Below are positions 11,150 to 23,949 of a stretch of DNA of 64,000 nucleotides, one piece after another (position 1 is the first letter of the stretch; the number at the start of each line of letters is the position of its first letter). The stretch spans positions 19,830,931 to 19,894,930 of the forward strand of contig NC_059372.1 in NCBI RefSeq assembly GCF_019703515.2. The letters run 5' to 3'. Source of the stretch: Myxocyprinus asiaticus (lineage: Eukaryota; Chordata; Actinopteri; Cypriniformes; Catostomidae). Below the pieces are notes generated by a model. It ran no database searches and had not been told where the DNA came from. It worked only from the letters and a program-made list of their open reading frames with translations. A program made the position numbers and the translations under genes.

Positions 11150-14100
11150 ACAATAAAAATGAACTAGTAGTAAAATGTGATTAAAATAGTAAAAATTTAA
11201 AATAAATAATGACCAATTACAGGACCTAAGATATACACTTTTCATTATACATTCCAAATACATTTCCATGGGCATGTTATGCGTGATCAATGCTCATGTG
11301 GATTTAACATGTTTGTAAGCACTGGGTGAGACAAGAATAATTCATCCAGGCCATGTTCATTGGTACACTGCAGTTTACCTCCCTGTTTGATGTCAGGCAG
11401 GTTTACTTGTACATCGCTTGAGTGCTTGACTGTATTTTCTTATTTTTGAAAGCAAGGATGGCAATGACAGTAAACTTGACTTGTGGCTTGAATAAATGGC
11501 TTTACAGCTCCTATCTGCTTCAGCTGCCCCACTCAATGCTTTCAACATCACATTCTGCACATCAGACCGTGTGCCACTGCCACAGCCTTTGTGTGCACTG
11601 TTGCCTAGTGATGGCATGAGGCAAAGCACAATGTGTGCCCATCTTTTTATGTCTGTGTGGGGCTGTGCTTTGGGGTGGGGAGACTATTTTTGCTAAATAT
11701 CCTGTCTCAGTTTATGCAGAGCAGGCATGTGGATAATATTATAAACGGAACCAATATTTAATTAGACATTTATATGAGCAGCAATATGAATCACCCCGAT
11801 ATATAGACACAGATGAAAAGAACATGCCTAAATTTGCGATTACTCATCCAGGCAGGAAAAACGGAAGCACTTGATTTGCTTGACTGCATTGTGGTCAGGA
11901 CATGCCATTTAATGTGTTTGGATGTGTCCAGGAAACACATAGAAGACGTTGGTGCTTTTGTTACAAAACAGCGGAAGAGAGCAAGCCTGATGGCAGAGCT
12001 TCAGGAACATTAAAGAACTGATCATGTCTGCATTTGCCCTATAGAAAGTGAATGGGTGCTCATGTGGGTGTCAGCTGCTTGCAGTATGATTAAAGATAAT
12101 TTGCTGTTATAATACGAAATTGCCTATAAAATTTATTACTTATCATTCTACAAACATTATTGAGCAATTAATGGTGATATATGGTAATGGTGAAATCAGA
12201 TATAATATAATATTGCAATTTTTATAATTATATGTAATTACAAATTACAAATAATTTTAAGTAATTTATAGTAATAGTGGTTTACGATAATTGTGAAATC
12301 ATATTTCATGTAAAATGTGGATAAAACAATGAACAAACAGACCATACAGGAGCATCCATAACATATATGGGTCTAAAGTTGAAGACTATGTTGAAATAGA
12401 CAATAGACAAAACGTCTTAGCATTTTGACAAATGTCAAAAAATTATGACATAAAAAGAAAAGTGTTGCACATAGGTCACTAATCAAATAAGCAAATTTGT
12501 GACACTGACTATGTTACATTTACATTTAGTAATTTAGCAGACAACTTAAAAATGAGGAGCTTTTTATCTCATGTTAACTCATTAGTATAAAAGGTCAGAT
12601 TTCTTTGCTCTAATAATGGTTCATCAGGTTTTGCATAAACTTGTGGCGTCCATGCCAGCTCGAGTGCATGCTGTCGTAAAAGCAAAAGGGGGACATACCA
12701 AATATTAGGCAATTCTGAAATTCATGTCAATTTTTACATTCAACTTTTCACTCAAATTGTTATGCTGATAATGTAATTTGTATGAAAAATGAAGTAAATT
12801 AGAAAAATAAAAAATAAAAAATAAATCTTAGCAGTCTCAGATATTTGCATCCAGCTGTACGGAATAAAGATTTTGAAAAATAGGGGTGGGCAGGTCTGTT
12901 AGGTTTAGGTTTAGTACAAAAACAATAAACAGGCAGTATTTGTAAGCATATCCTCTAATGCACAAGAGTGATTCTGCCATAGCAGAGGGTAATTGTTGCC
13001 CTGTTTTTTTTTTTGCTTTTTTTGTTTTTTTTTAACAAATTTTTGTTACTAGGGTAAATGCAGGCAACATTAACATGTAGCACCCTTGCAGCTCTTTCTG
13101 ATTCATTAGTCTGCCTAGAGCAGCCACACATTTATGGACATTCACAAATAGAGTGCCAGATCAAATATGCCATATTGCTATTTTGTATACTGTATATACA
13201 GTATCTCAGCAACTATGAGGTTTTAAATAAAAGTCCAATTACACAAATGCTTGTTTTATCTAACAGAAGTTTTGTATGTTGGTTCCAAACACCTAAAATT
13301 GAATAATTTTGGTCAATTCAATTCTTCAAACTAAAATTCCAATATCACATTTGAGTAATACACAATAAAACCACACTGGTATTTATTCACGTAAGGGTTA
13401 AACTCACGCGTTGAAAAGGTTCTCTTACTTAGGACTTAGGTCGGGCAAGTTGTCATATTTGAACTGGGACAAATAGTCACTTGAATTTTATATGTTGTAA
13501 TTTTATAGAACCTATTCAATCTACAATTTCAGTTGGCCAAAACAATGGTTTGATCTTTTTATATTAAGTGACTATTTTTGTTGTTTCATGAATTGTTTTG
13601 TGCTTCATAATTGTTTTACTTCATTCACCCAAAAATAAAAATTGTCATCATTCAATGACCCCACTCATGCTGCTTGTGCAATTTACATAATTCAAATGAA
13701 CTAAAGCAACACAATTCCAGAACATTTTGTCACAACTTAATTGCATTGCGTTCTATCCATTTAATTTGTAAAATGGAAGTGTACTTAATCCATTTGAGTT
13801 GGGACTAAATTAATAGTTGTTTTTTTGTTTTTGTTTTTTGGTGTAACTGTAATGTAGCATTGATGAAACTAGGCAGGGGATTTCCATTTTCCAGCATGCT
13901 TTGCATGGGTCTGGATAGGAAGAAAAAGGGTTGAAATTAAGTGTTATTTTAAGCATTTTTGAGCAAAGTGAAAATAGGAAACACTGATAATTTTTAATAT
14001 TCTGTTAAATTGGTATTTAAAAAGACAGTCTGTTATGTTGGAGTTTTGGGGGATACCATTGTGGTGAAGATTGGCGCTTGTGCTTATGTTTAGGATGGGC

Positions 14101-14610
14101 TTTCATTTCCAAGTGATGCTTGATTTGAGTGTTGCTTAAGTCTGTAAGCAGTTGCTATTAAATTGACAGGAGTCCAGACTAAAAAAAATTACTTAGGAGC
14201 TCCTTAACTGAAACATTAAGGATCCAAATGTCTGTTTTTAGTAGTCAAATCACATAATTGCTCGATTTTAGATTATTGTTCAGAAACAAGATAGAAAACA
14301 GAAGGAAGACAGCTTATAACCCATTAATCAGAGGTTTAATAAACAGTATATATAGTTGAGAAGATATATAAGTTTGCATTCCCCTTTTGTCTCATCAATG
14401 TTCACACCCCTTTCATAATGTATACAAATATAAGAGATAAAAAGATTTGGTGGTGCTGGACTTTTAATTATAAAGAAGCCCGAAATACTCATGGGACTCT
14501 TATTTTGAAAAGTCTGTGCTCCCAGTTGTGAACACACTGACCGATGATTAGCTGAGAAAGTGAATCTGATTCAAACTACTAACCTGAGCTCCTGAGTTCA
14601 CACCCTCCCT
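11150..14610. other. no gene seen
   Basis: A long AT-rich stretch in which none of the short reading frames resembles a known protein or has a convincing exon structure. The only element recognised is a short SINE/L2-tail fragment at 12,514-12,560. T-rich runs lie near 13,003-13,032. Confidence 0.5.
12514..12560 (-). mobile_element. SINE 3'-tail fragment
   Basis: TTACATTTACATTTAGTAAT followed by TTTAGCAGACAACTTAAAAATGAGGA is the reverse of the tRNA-SINE tail seen forward at 31,850-31,890. Only the tail is recognisable. A better-preserved fragment lies at 36,390-36,450. Confidence 0.55.
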
Positions 14611-15139
14611 GCATCCAAATATCCATACTTCCCTACTATATAGTATGCCAAAAACAGTATGCCAATGGAGTAGTATGTCCGAATCCATAGTATTCATAAG
14701 ACAGTAAACGAGAAATGCCTGGATGACCTACTACTTCTGGCGGGAATCCGAAGTGTGGATCGGTTGAACACTTTCCTATCCCACAATGCATCGGAAGCTG
14801 AGGAGACATCACGTTCAAATGCTGGATTTAAAACAAATGGCGGAGAACCGCGTGGCGGAAGGCTGATTTCAACAGTAAGTGCTGTATACACAAAGAACGT
14901 TGCTCATTGTGCTTAAATGGTGCTTGTTTAACTGAACTTGAGTAGATTATTTTCACGGTTGTTGTTGTCACGTAATATATTCTGGTCACGGGACCATGCA
15001 TACATTCCCGGATGTTAGTATGTCTGAATTCTATTCATACTGCCTCTCGCATACATAAAGAGCATACTGTTTTACTGACCGAGAAGTGCGTTTCTCATCA
15101 AATACAGTGCATACTGTGACAGTACGTGGTTTCGGACGC
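14611..15139. mobile_element. palindromic repeat with GCRTCC ends
   Basis: GCATCCAAATA at the left pairs with a right end whose complement reads GCGTCCGAAACC. Inner arms share the blocks AGTATGC and CTACTATATAGTATG. The middle is less repetitive. It is non-autonomous and probably related in structure to the palindrome at 6408-7058. Confidence 0.5.
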
Positions 15140-15231
15140 ACGGCCTCAGTATTTTTTGGGTGATTCATGAAAAAGTCCCATTTCAGAAGAGTAATTTGGT
15201 CATGACTCTCTCACGCTGGGTTTGTTGTTGC

Positions 15232-16590
15232 GTGCAGCGAGCTCATCAGAATCAGAATGAGCTTTAAGTGTTCTCACGTACACAAGGAATTTTTTTAGAT
15301 GATAGGAGAAACAAGTGCACATAGAACATTACAGTGAGACACAGAATATAAATCAAGGTAGGAGTATAAATTGACATACAAATAATAGTACATATAACAG
15401 TATGGCATATGTATATGTGCAAGTGGTAATGCATGTGCAAGGTAGGGGTATGTACAGTTATTGAATTAAATATGTGAATTTACATATGTACATGAGATAT
15501 GTATTTACATTATTGCACTATGGGGGAGTCCTGAGGCAGTTTAATTCTACCTGCATTTTTCCTCACTCTGGAGACGTACAGGCCTTGGAGGGTGGGCAGG
15601 GGGGCAACAATAATCCTCTCAGCAGTCCTGACTGTCCACCTTCCATGGCTGAACCAAACCAGACAGTTATAGATGTACACAGAACAGACTCAATGACGGC
15701 CGAGTAGAACTGTGTCAGCAGCTCCTGTGGCAGGTTGAACTTCCTCAGCTAGCGAAGGAAGTACAACCTCTGCTGAGCCTTCTTCACAATGGAGCCTATG
15801 TCGGTGTCCCACTTCAGGTCCTGAGAGATGGTAGAGCCCAGGAACCTGAATGACTCCACTGCTGCCACAGTGCTTTTCAGGATGGTGGGTGGGTGGGCTG
15901 CGAGGGGATTTCTCCTGAAGTCCACTATCATCTCCACTGTTTTGAGTGTGTTAAGCTCAAGGTTGTTGTGACCGCACCAGACAGCCAGCTGTTCAACCTT
16001 CCGTCTGTATGCAGACTCGTCTCCGTCGCGGATGAGGCTGATGACCATGGTGTCATCCGCAAACTTCAGGAGCTTGATAGTGTGGTCCTTTGCAGTCCAA
16101 TCATTCGTGTACAGGTAGAAAAGCAGTGGAGAGAGAACGCATCGCTGAGGAGCACCAGTGCTAATAGTGAGGTTCCCAGATGTGAGTTTACCCAGTCTCA
16201 CTAGCTGCTGCCTATATGTCAGAAAACTTGTGATCCACCGACAGATTGGGGTGGGCATGGAGAGCTGGGTCAGTTTGGTTGAGAGAAGATCAGGCATGAT
16301 GGTATTGAAGTCTGAACTGAAGTCCACAAATAGGATCCTTGCATAAGTCCCAGGTTTGTCGAGGTGTTGCAGGATATAATGCAGTCCCATATTGACAGCA
16401 TTATCCACAGACCTGTTTGCTTGGTAAGCAAACAGAAGGGGGTCCAGCAGGTGTCCAGTGTTGTCCTTCAGAAAAGCCAAAACCAGTCTCTCAAACGACT
16501 TCATGACCATAGATGTGAGAGGGACAGGTCTGTAGTCATTAAGTGCTGTGATTTTGGGTTTTTGGGTAATCACAACAGAACGGGTGAAAA
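15232..16590 (-). mobile_element. L2-clade LINE, 5'-truncated
   Basis: The element runs on the minus strand and ends near 15,246 with a tail whose complement reads CTCATTCTGATTCTGA, typical of fish L2 elements. Its 3' UTR (about 15,250-15,560) is AT-rich. Only the second half of the reverse transcriptase remains. The 5' truncation point near 16,590 is estimated from where protein similarity stops. Confidence 0.8.
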
Positions 16591-16636
16591 GCGGCTCGAG
16601 ACACACTGGTGGTTCGCGCTCTAAAAATTTATTCAA
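15560..16636 (-). pseudogene. L2 reverse transcriptase fragment with one internal stop
   Basis: A minus-strand frame of 295 codons (16636-15749) is a non-LTR reverse transcriptase. The landmarks are LNDYRPVPLTS, LFAYQANRSVDNA, a LFVDFSS segment (catalytic block A), GAPQRCVLSPLLF, and FADD (catalytic block C). The frame is interrupted at TAG (FLR-stop-LRKFNLPQELL) and then stays open through FYSAVIESVL and TVWFGSA to about 15,560, so a single nonsense change separates the two parts. The first 15-20 codons, before the QKPKITALNDYRP segment, may be flanking sequence. With no N-terminal endonuclease the copy is dead. Confidence 0.85.
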
Positions 16637-16829
16637 TAACTCACAAGACGATATCTAACAAAACCGCATATGAACGCACACAACATGACTGTTGCCAATG
16701 GCAACTAGATTTTAAATTATTGTCGCAATCAATTATATTGGGTCACATTTGCGACCATTTTAGTCACATTCTGGAGCCCTGATTGATAGTGCAACAGTTA
16801 TACTGTCCTTACACTTTCTCAACTGGCAC

Positions 16830-17327
16830 CAGTGTTGGGTAAGTTACTCTAAAAAGTAATTAATTACTAACTAATAATTACATCTTCTACAATGTATTTA
16901 GATTACTGTACTAATTACTCTGTCTGAAAAGTAATTGCATTACTTATTATTAATTACTTTCTAAAACCCTTATCAACTTCGACCAGATGAAAAATACAAG
17001 GATAGACATGAAACTGTTCTTTTAATTCTTTCAAATAAATCATATAAAACCAAATAAATTATTCATGAACTGGCCAAAGAATTTAAGGGGGCAGCATTAA
17101 ATTAAAAAACATACATTTTAACATTAGATGATATATTTCGATTTTAATTCACTATTGTTTTATATAGAATTGTTCTATAGTCTATACAGTATTTAACACA
17201 ATTACATCAGAAGTAACTAATTGAATTACTGACGGATTAAGAGTAATCCCTTACTTTACTTTTTTCAATGAAAATGTAATTTAATTACAGTAATTAAATA
17301 CTTAGTAATGCATTACACCCAACACTG
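16830..17327. mobile_element. hAT MITE with CAGTGTTGGGT ends
   Basis: CAGTGTTGGGTAAGTTACTC at 16830 is mirrored by a right end whose complement reads CAGTGTTGGGTGTAATGC. Flanks ACTGGCAC (16822-16829) and CCTGGCAC (17328-17335) match at 7 of 8 bases, as expected for hAT. The interior is rich in AGTAATTAATTAC. There is no transposase. Confidence 0.85.
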
Positions 17328-17335
17328 CCTGGCAC

Positions 17336-18643
17336 ATACTAATAATGATTAATAAAATAAATTAAGTTGATCCAACATAAGAAAATGTATTAAATAAACC
17401 TTAGTAAATCAAGTTTGACAAACCTAATGAAGTTGAGTTTAAACTACTAGTATAATTCGACCTAATCCAACTAAATTATGTTGGCTCAATAAAACTGACT
17501 TAATCTAAATGAAAGACATTAAATTATTTGTAAAAACATTCTACAATTCAATTAAGTAAGAGTAATGACTTAATTTTTTGAGTGCATGTTTTTCCAAACT
17601 CGTATGGCTTTCTGCCTACTTTCTTAGGCTGCCATTCTGTCTAACATTTCCTTTTTTGTTTCATGGAGGAAAGAAATTCATATGGGTTTGGAATTTTCAT
17701 GTTTGGGTGGAGTAACATCTGAAATGTGTTGCCACAGTGAACAAATATCAAAACATCATTCCCACTCAGACACACACTCAACATTGAGAGGGCACATAAA
17801 GAGTGCTTGACTGGCTTACTGACCCTACGAGCGAGAGAGAGAGAGAGAGAGATACACACACACAGATACAGTACTAGTCCAGGAAAAAACTGATGGCTGT
17901 TGATGAGCTGGCTGAGACCTGCACTGCGGCAGAGGCTGTGTGTGAGAGAGCGAGAGGGTGTAAGTGTCTGTGGGTATGCTGCAGAGGCAGATAGCTCATC
18001 TGTAATCAGGGTGCGATGCTCACTTTCCTCCTCACACATGGAAATATAACTTTTACCCAAACAGTGATCTGGTTATTACGATTGCAGCTCACAAATATGA
18101 TGCTGCCTATGCAAGAGGAATGCTTTGAAGAATGCTAAGATGTCTGTTTTCTTTGTTAAAAGACCCACCTGTCAGAACAAGATAATTGGGGAAATCGATG
18201 TCCATACAAAATGTTTTTGTCTTCTGAACAGTTAAAATGCATCATCGTAAGACATTATAAGACCATTTTTACCAGTCGTCTTGCATTTTAATGTTGTCTG
18301 TGGTCTTCTGAAAATATAATTTTTTTTTATAGGAGTTAATTTTCTTACTGGAACCACCAATAAAAGATCATTTTTTATTTGCCGTCTCTTTTTTTTTTTT
18401 TTTTTTTTTTTTCATTATTCAGTTTTTTCAGCATTTTTTTACTTTTGCCTAACCCCTCATCCAGATCAATTATTCTATGTCTGCAATTTGACTGCATTTT
18501 GTTCTGTTTATTCAATGTGATATTTGATTTAAATGTGATATTTTTTCAGTTTATCTTATGTAAAATATTTAAATATATTTTCACATTTTGCTTTCAGTGC
18601 CGAAATTTCAATTTTAACATTTTATTTTTAGTAAGCAAATATA
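17336..18643. other. no gene seen
   Basis: From 17,340 to 17,585 an AT-rich block ends in AATTTTTTGAGTGCA, which resembles the tip of another fish MITE. After that come a GA tract near 17,830-17,850 and a T tract at 18,388-18,412. The 139-codon minus-strand frame at 18060-17641 crosses the GA and CA tracts and resembles no protein I know. Confidence 0.45.
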
Positions 18644-20211
18644 CAGGTGCATCTCAATAAATTAGAATGTCGTGGAAAAGTTCATTTATTTCAGTAATTC
18701 AACTCAAATTGTGAAACTCGTGTATTAAATAAATTCAATGCACACAGACTGAAGTAGTTTAAGTCTTTGGTTCTTTTAATTGTGATGATTTTGGCTCACA
18801 TTTAACAAAAACCCACCAATTCACTATCTCAAAAAATTAGAATATGGTGACATGCCAATCAGCTAATCAACTCAAAACACCTGCAAAGGTTTCCTGAGCC
18901 TTCAAAATGGTCTCTCAGTTTGGTTCACTAGGCTACACAATCATGGGGAAGACTGCTGATCTGACAGTTGTCCAGAAGACAATCACTGACACCCTTCACA
19001 AGGAGGGTAAGCCACAAACATTCATTGCCAAAGAAGCTGGCTGTTCACAGAGTGCTGTATCCAAGCATGTTAACAGAAAGTTGAGTGGAAGGAAAAAGTG
19101 TGGAAGAAAAAGATGCACAACCAACCGAGAGAACCGCAGCCTTATGATTGTCAAGCAAAATCGATTCAAGAATTTGGGTGAACTTCACAAGGAATGGACT
19201 GAGGCTGGGGTCAAGGCATCAAGAGCCACCACACACAGACATGTCAAGGAATTTGGCTACAGTTGTCGTATTCCTCTTGTTAAGCCACTCCTGAACCACA
19301 GACAACCTCAGAGGCGTCTTACCTGGGTTAAGGAGAAGAAGAACTGGACTGTTGCCCAGTGGTCCAAAGTCCTCTTTTCAGATGAGAGCAAGTTTTGTAT
19401 TTCATTTATAAACCAAGGTCCTAGAGTCTGGAGGAAGGGTGGAGAAGCTCATAGCCCAAGTTGCTTGAAGTCCAGTGTTAAGTTTCCACAGTCTGTGATG
19501 ATTTGGGGTGCAATGTCATCAGCTGGTGTTGGTCCATTGTGTTTTTTGAAAACCAAAGTCACTGCACCTGTTTACCAAGAAATTTTGGAGCACTTCATGC
19601 TTCCTTCTGCTGACCAGCTTTTTAAAGATGCTGATTTCATTTTCCAGCAGGATTTGGCACCTGCCCACACTGCCAAAAGCACCAAAAGTTGGTTAAATGA
19701 CCATGGTGTTGGTGTGCTTGACTGGCCAGCAAACTCACCAGACCTGAACCCCATAGAGAATCTATGGGGTATTATCAAGAGGAAAATGAGAAACAAGAGA
19801 CCAAAAAATGCAGATGAGCTAAAGGCCACTGTCAAAGAAACCTGGGCTTCCATACCACCTCAGCAGTGCCACAAACTGATCACCTCCATGCCACGCCGAA
19901 TTGATTCAGTAATTAAAGCAAAAGGAGCCCCTACCAAGTATTGAGTACATATACAGTAAATGAACATACTTTGCTAGAAGGCCAACAATTCACTAAAAAT
20001 GTTTTTGATGTATTTTAATTTTTTGAGATAGTGAATTGGTGGGTTTTTGTTAAATGTGAGCCAAAATCATCACAATTAAAAGAACAAAAGACTTAAACTA
20101 CTTCAGTCTGTGTGCATTGAATTTATTTAATACACGAGTTTCCCAATTTGAGTTGAATTACTGAAATAAATGAACTTTTCCATGACATTCTAATTTATTG
20201 AGATGCACCTG
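18644..20211 (+). mobile_element. Tc1-like transposon, full length
   Basis: The element begins CAGGTGCATCTCAATAAATT and ends in its complement, with TA on both sides (18642-18643 and 20212-20213). The terminal inverted repeats are about 205 bp and differ at only a few positions. It is 1,568 bp with one transposase gene. High arm identity plus an uninterrupted gene implies a young insertion. Inserted in non-genic DNA. Confidence 0.97.
18907..19944 (+). CDS. Tc1-like transposase, uninterrupted
   Basis: The 345-codon frame has no stop or frameshift. It cuts and pastes its own element at TA sites. Residues about 20-125 form the paired-like double helix-turn-helix that binds the inverted repeats (first HTH around KEAGCSQSAVSKHV), joined by a GRKK linker. 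The DDE catalytic triad is complete: Asp159 in FSDESKF, Asp249 in QQDLAPAH and Glu284 in LNPIENLW, with 34 residues between the last two (DD34E). The end GAPTKY is typical. The first Met may not be the true start; Met13 (MGKTADL) fits the usual Tc1 start and gives 333 residues. Activity cannot be judged from sequence alone. Confidence 0.95.
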   Translation: MVSQFGSLGYTIMGKTADLTVVQKTITDTLHKEGKPQTFIAKEAGCSQSAVSKHVNRKLSGRKKCGRKRCTTNRENRSLMIVKQNRFKNLGELHKEWTEAGVKASRATTHRHVKEFGYSCRIPLVKPLLNHRQPQRRLTWVKEKKNWTVAQWSKVLFSDESKFCISFINQGPRVWRKGGEAHSPSCLKSSVKFPQSVMIWGAMSSAGVGPLCFLKTKVTAPVYQEILEHFMLPSADQLFKDADFIFQQDLAPAHTAKSTKSWLNDHGVGVLDWPANSPDLNPIENLWGIIKRKMRNKRPKNADELKATVKETWASIPPQQCHKLITSMPRRIDSVIKAKGAPTKY

Positions 20212-20213
20212 TA

Positions 20214-21097
20214 CATTCTTAGGTTTTAATTGCTTTTACAATTTTAAACTTGTATTAATTCATTAAACTGTTTATTCGCAAGCAACAGCAGTGTGCGGGA
20301 TTTTGTTTCTTGTTAACTTATCACAATTTTAAACGTAAATATTTTTAGACAAATATTTGGCCTAATTTTAATATGGGGTGTATGGATATGGGCATGGCAA
20401 TAGAGAATAGCAATAACTTCCTGAAACCCTAAACTTATCAATAGCTTGCCTTAATGCCTTAGCAAGCACCACTAATAATGAGCAACTACTAATAATGAGT
20501 AATCATATGTCAAAATAAATGTAGGTTACAAGGTCAGTTCAGTTGCAACACAATCAAAAGATCTAAAATAAGGTAAGCTACTCTAAACAAAACCCAAAAT
20601 AAAGCAATTTCCTATCCAGCAATTGTGTCAGGGTATGGTGCCTTGTTCTTGCCATGACTGTGACATGATGCCTGTGGCGCTTAACCATATCTATTCTTAG
20701 CTGAGTGAGCCATTCATTTTCCTGCCTGTCCAGATGTTGGCCTAATTTGCATAGACTGTCAACGTATGCATGGCATTACATTTTCTGCCTCCACGTGTAT
20801 GAGTCCAGGTTTTGTGCGAGAGGACACTTTAGCCACTAGGGTTGGCTGAGTTGAGACTTGACCCGTGGGTGCTTGCACTTCCCTCCATGTGGTTAACATG
20901 GCATTTAACAATAGTTTAGAGCCTTTTGTTATGCTTTCATAAGAGCAGTTGAGTGGATCTAGAGCATGGCAGGTGTTCAAGGGGTCACAGAGACCCAGAA
21001 AAGTCACTGATTTGAAGTGGGAGGTCATCTTTTTTCAAACATTTCTGCACAGCACATTTATGACATCACTGAAGTGGTTTCTTTTGCTATGGAAGTT
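20214..21097. other. no gene seen
   Basis: Mixed sequence with no recognised exon or element. The stretch 20,620-20,960 is somewhat GC-richer than its surroundings but has no conserved protein signature. Confidence 0.45.
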
Positions 21098-21617
21098 TAC
21101 AGGGATAGTTCACCCAAAAATGAAAATTCTGTCATTATTTACCCACCATTATGTCGTTCCAAACCTGCATGCTGTTATTATTTTGGAACTCAAAAGGAAA
21201 AATGTGCTGTTAAATTATATAAGGGAAAAAATCCTTATTTCCATACATTCATAGTAATCACGTCTGTCAAGTTTCAAAAAGGAAAAAAGCACCATCAAAT
21301 TACAGTCCATGCGATTAACAGCTTGCTAGAGTGGAAGATTATCAATGAATAATGACTTAAATTTCAGTCTGATCAGGAAACAAAGCCATCATATGGCAGA
21401 AGAATTGGAATAGAGCGCAAAAGTCGAAAGGACTACTTATAGGGTGCTTCTTTGTCCTATTTGGAGCTTGACAGATGTGGTCACTATGAACTGTCATTAT
21501 ATTTAGAGCTTTGTAAAGATTCTTCAAAATTTTCCTTTTGTTTCCAATGGAAAAATAACAATATAGGGTTTAGAGTGACATGAGAGAGAGTTTTAGGGAG
21601 TGAAGTGTTCTTTTAAT
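21098..21617. mobile_element. TTAA MITE family 1 relative, diverged
   Basis: AGGGATAGTTCACCCAAAAA begins at about 21,102 and continues with the family arm ATGAAAATTCTGTCATTATT. The right side ends near GTTCTTTTAA at 21,617 after GTGACATGAGAGAGAG. The loop (GGAACTCAAAAGGAAAAATG onward) differs from the other copies, so this is a subfamily. Confidence 0.65.
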
Positions 21618-21619
21618 AC

Positions 21620-22324
21620 TCTGAGCCATGCTGTCCTCTGTCCTCTTTGGTTGCACATTGAATTAAAACGTTGCAATGCATTACGTTATTTCACAGATGG
21701 TCAAGGGAGACAGTGTCTGTAAATAGCCCTGCAGTAAACAAATATTCCACATTTCTACTTGCACTTCTTTAATCTAATGTTCCTCTGTTGAATAAGCCTT
21801 AATAAACATTGTTTACCATGTGTCATAACGGTAACCTCATTGGGTATTACTTCTTTGTACTTCACGACAGTTGTCTTTGTAGAGCTGGTTCCTGATGAGA
21901 TTCAAAACTGGGGTGTGGGGAACTCTTTTGGGTCTCCACCTCAGCCACATGGCTCTTGGCAGCATTACTCTTTTGGACACTGGTAGCAGCTTGTGCACCA
22001 CACCCCTCCCAAATGTTGTGTCTTGAGACAGATGTGCACAAGAGCTCAGTAACCAAGAATCCAGGCAAGAAAGCAAATGTCTTAACCACTGGCTGATGAA
22101 AAGGTGGAATATGTCAACATGACAGCCCACCTGGACCCAAATAGTCAAAAAAGGACGCTAACAGGAGGAGGACCAGCATTTCTCTGATGAATGTATGTGG
22201 ACTATAGAAATATCAGCATTTTTGCAAAATTGAAATGATATACTTACATTTAATTTATTTAATATATTAGAAGCTTATAGTAAAAAACAAACAACTGCTA
22301 AAAATGGAAATTGTTAAAACTGCT
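21620..22324. other. no gene seen
   Basis: The 21,840-22,150 segment has a 103-codon minus-strand frame and open plus-strand stretches, but none resembles a protein I recognise and there is no clear exon boundary. Left unassigned. Confidence 0.4.
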
Positions 22325-23706
<1,382 letters not shown>

Positions 23707-23898
23707 TATCTGTCAGATAGTAGTGACATTTACAAAGTGAGTGTTGAAGTATATAGTATAAAGTCAACCAGCAACACTATTTACAAGGTGTTCTTTCATA
23801 TTGTTCTTGATTTGCTTTATTATGAACCATTAATAAGAATGTATGAGTGCTGTGCCCTATGAGAGTTCTAGGAGTTTGCAGTAGGCAGCCTACAGTGA

Positions 23899-23939
23899 CT
23901 TAAAAAAAAAAAAAAAAAAAAAAAACACACACACAAAAC
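23899..23939. repeat. A tract and (CA)n
   Basis: About 26 A followed by CACACACACA. On the minus strand this is a GT-rich then T-rich tract just downstream of a candidate rnd1 polyadenylation signal. Confidence 0.8.
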
Positions 23940-23949
23940 ACAATACTCA

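Noticed and set aside
17641..18060. 139-codon minus-strand frame
   Set aside because: Passes through GA and CA simple repeats with no protein similarity.
21837..22148. 103-codon minus-strand frame with Cys/Trp-rich content
   Set aside because: No family recognised, and the overlapping plus-strand stretches are equally open; kept only as unassigned.
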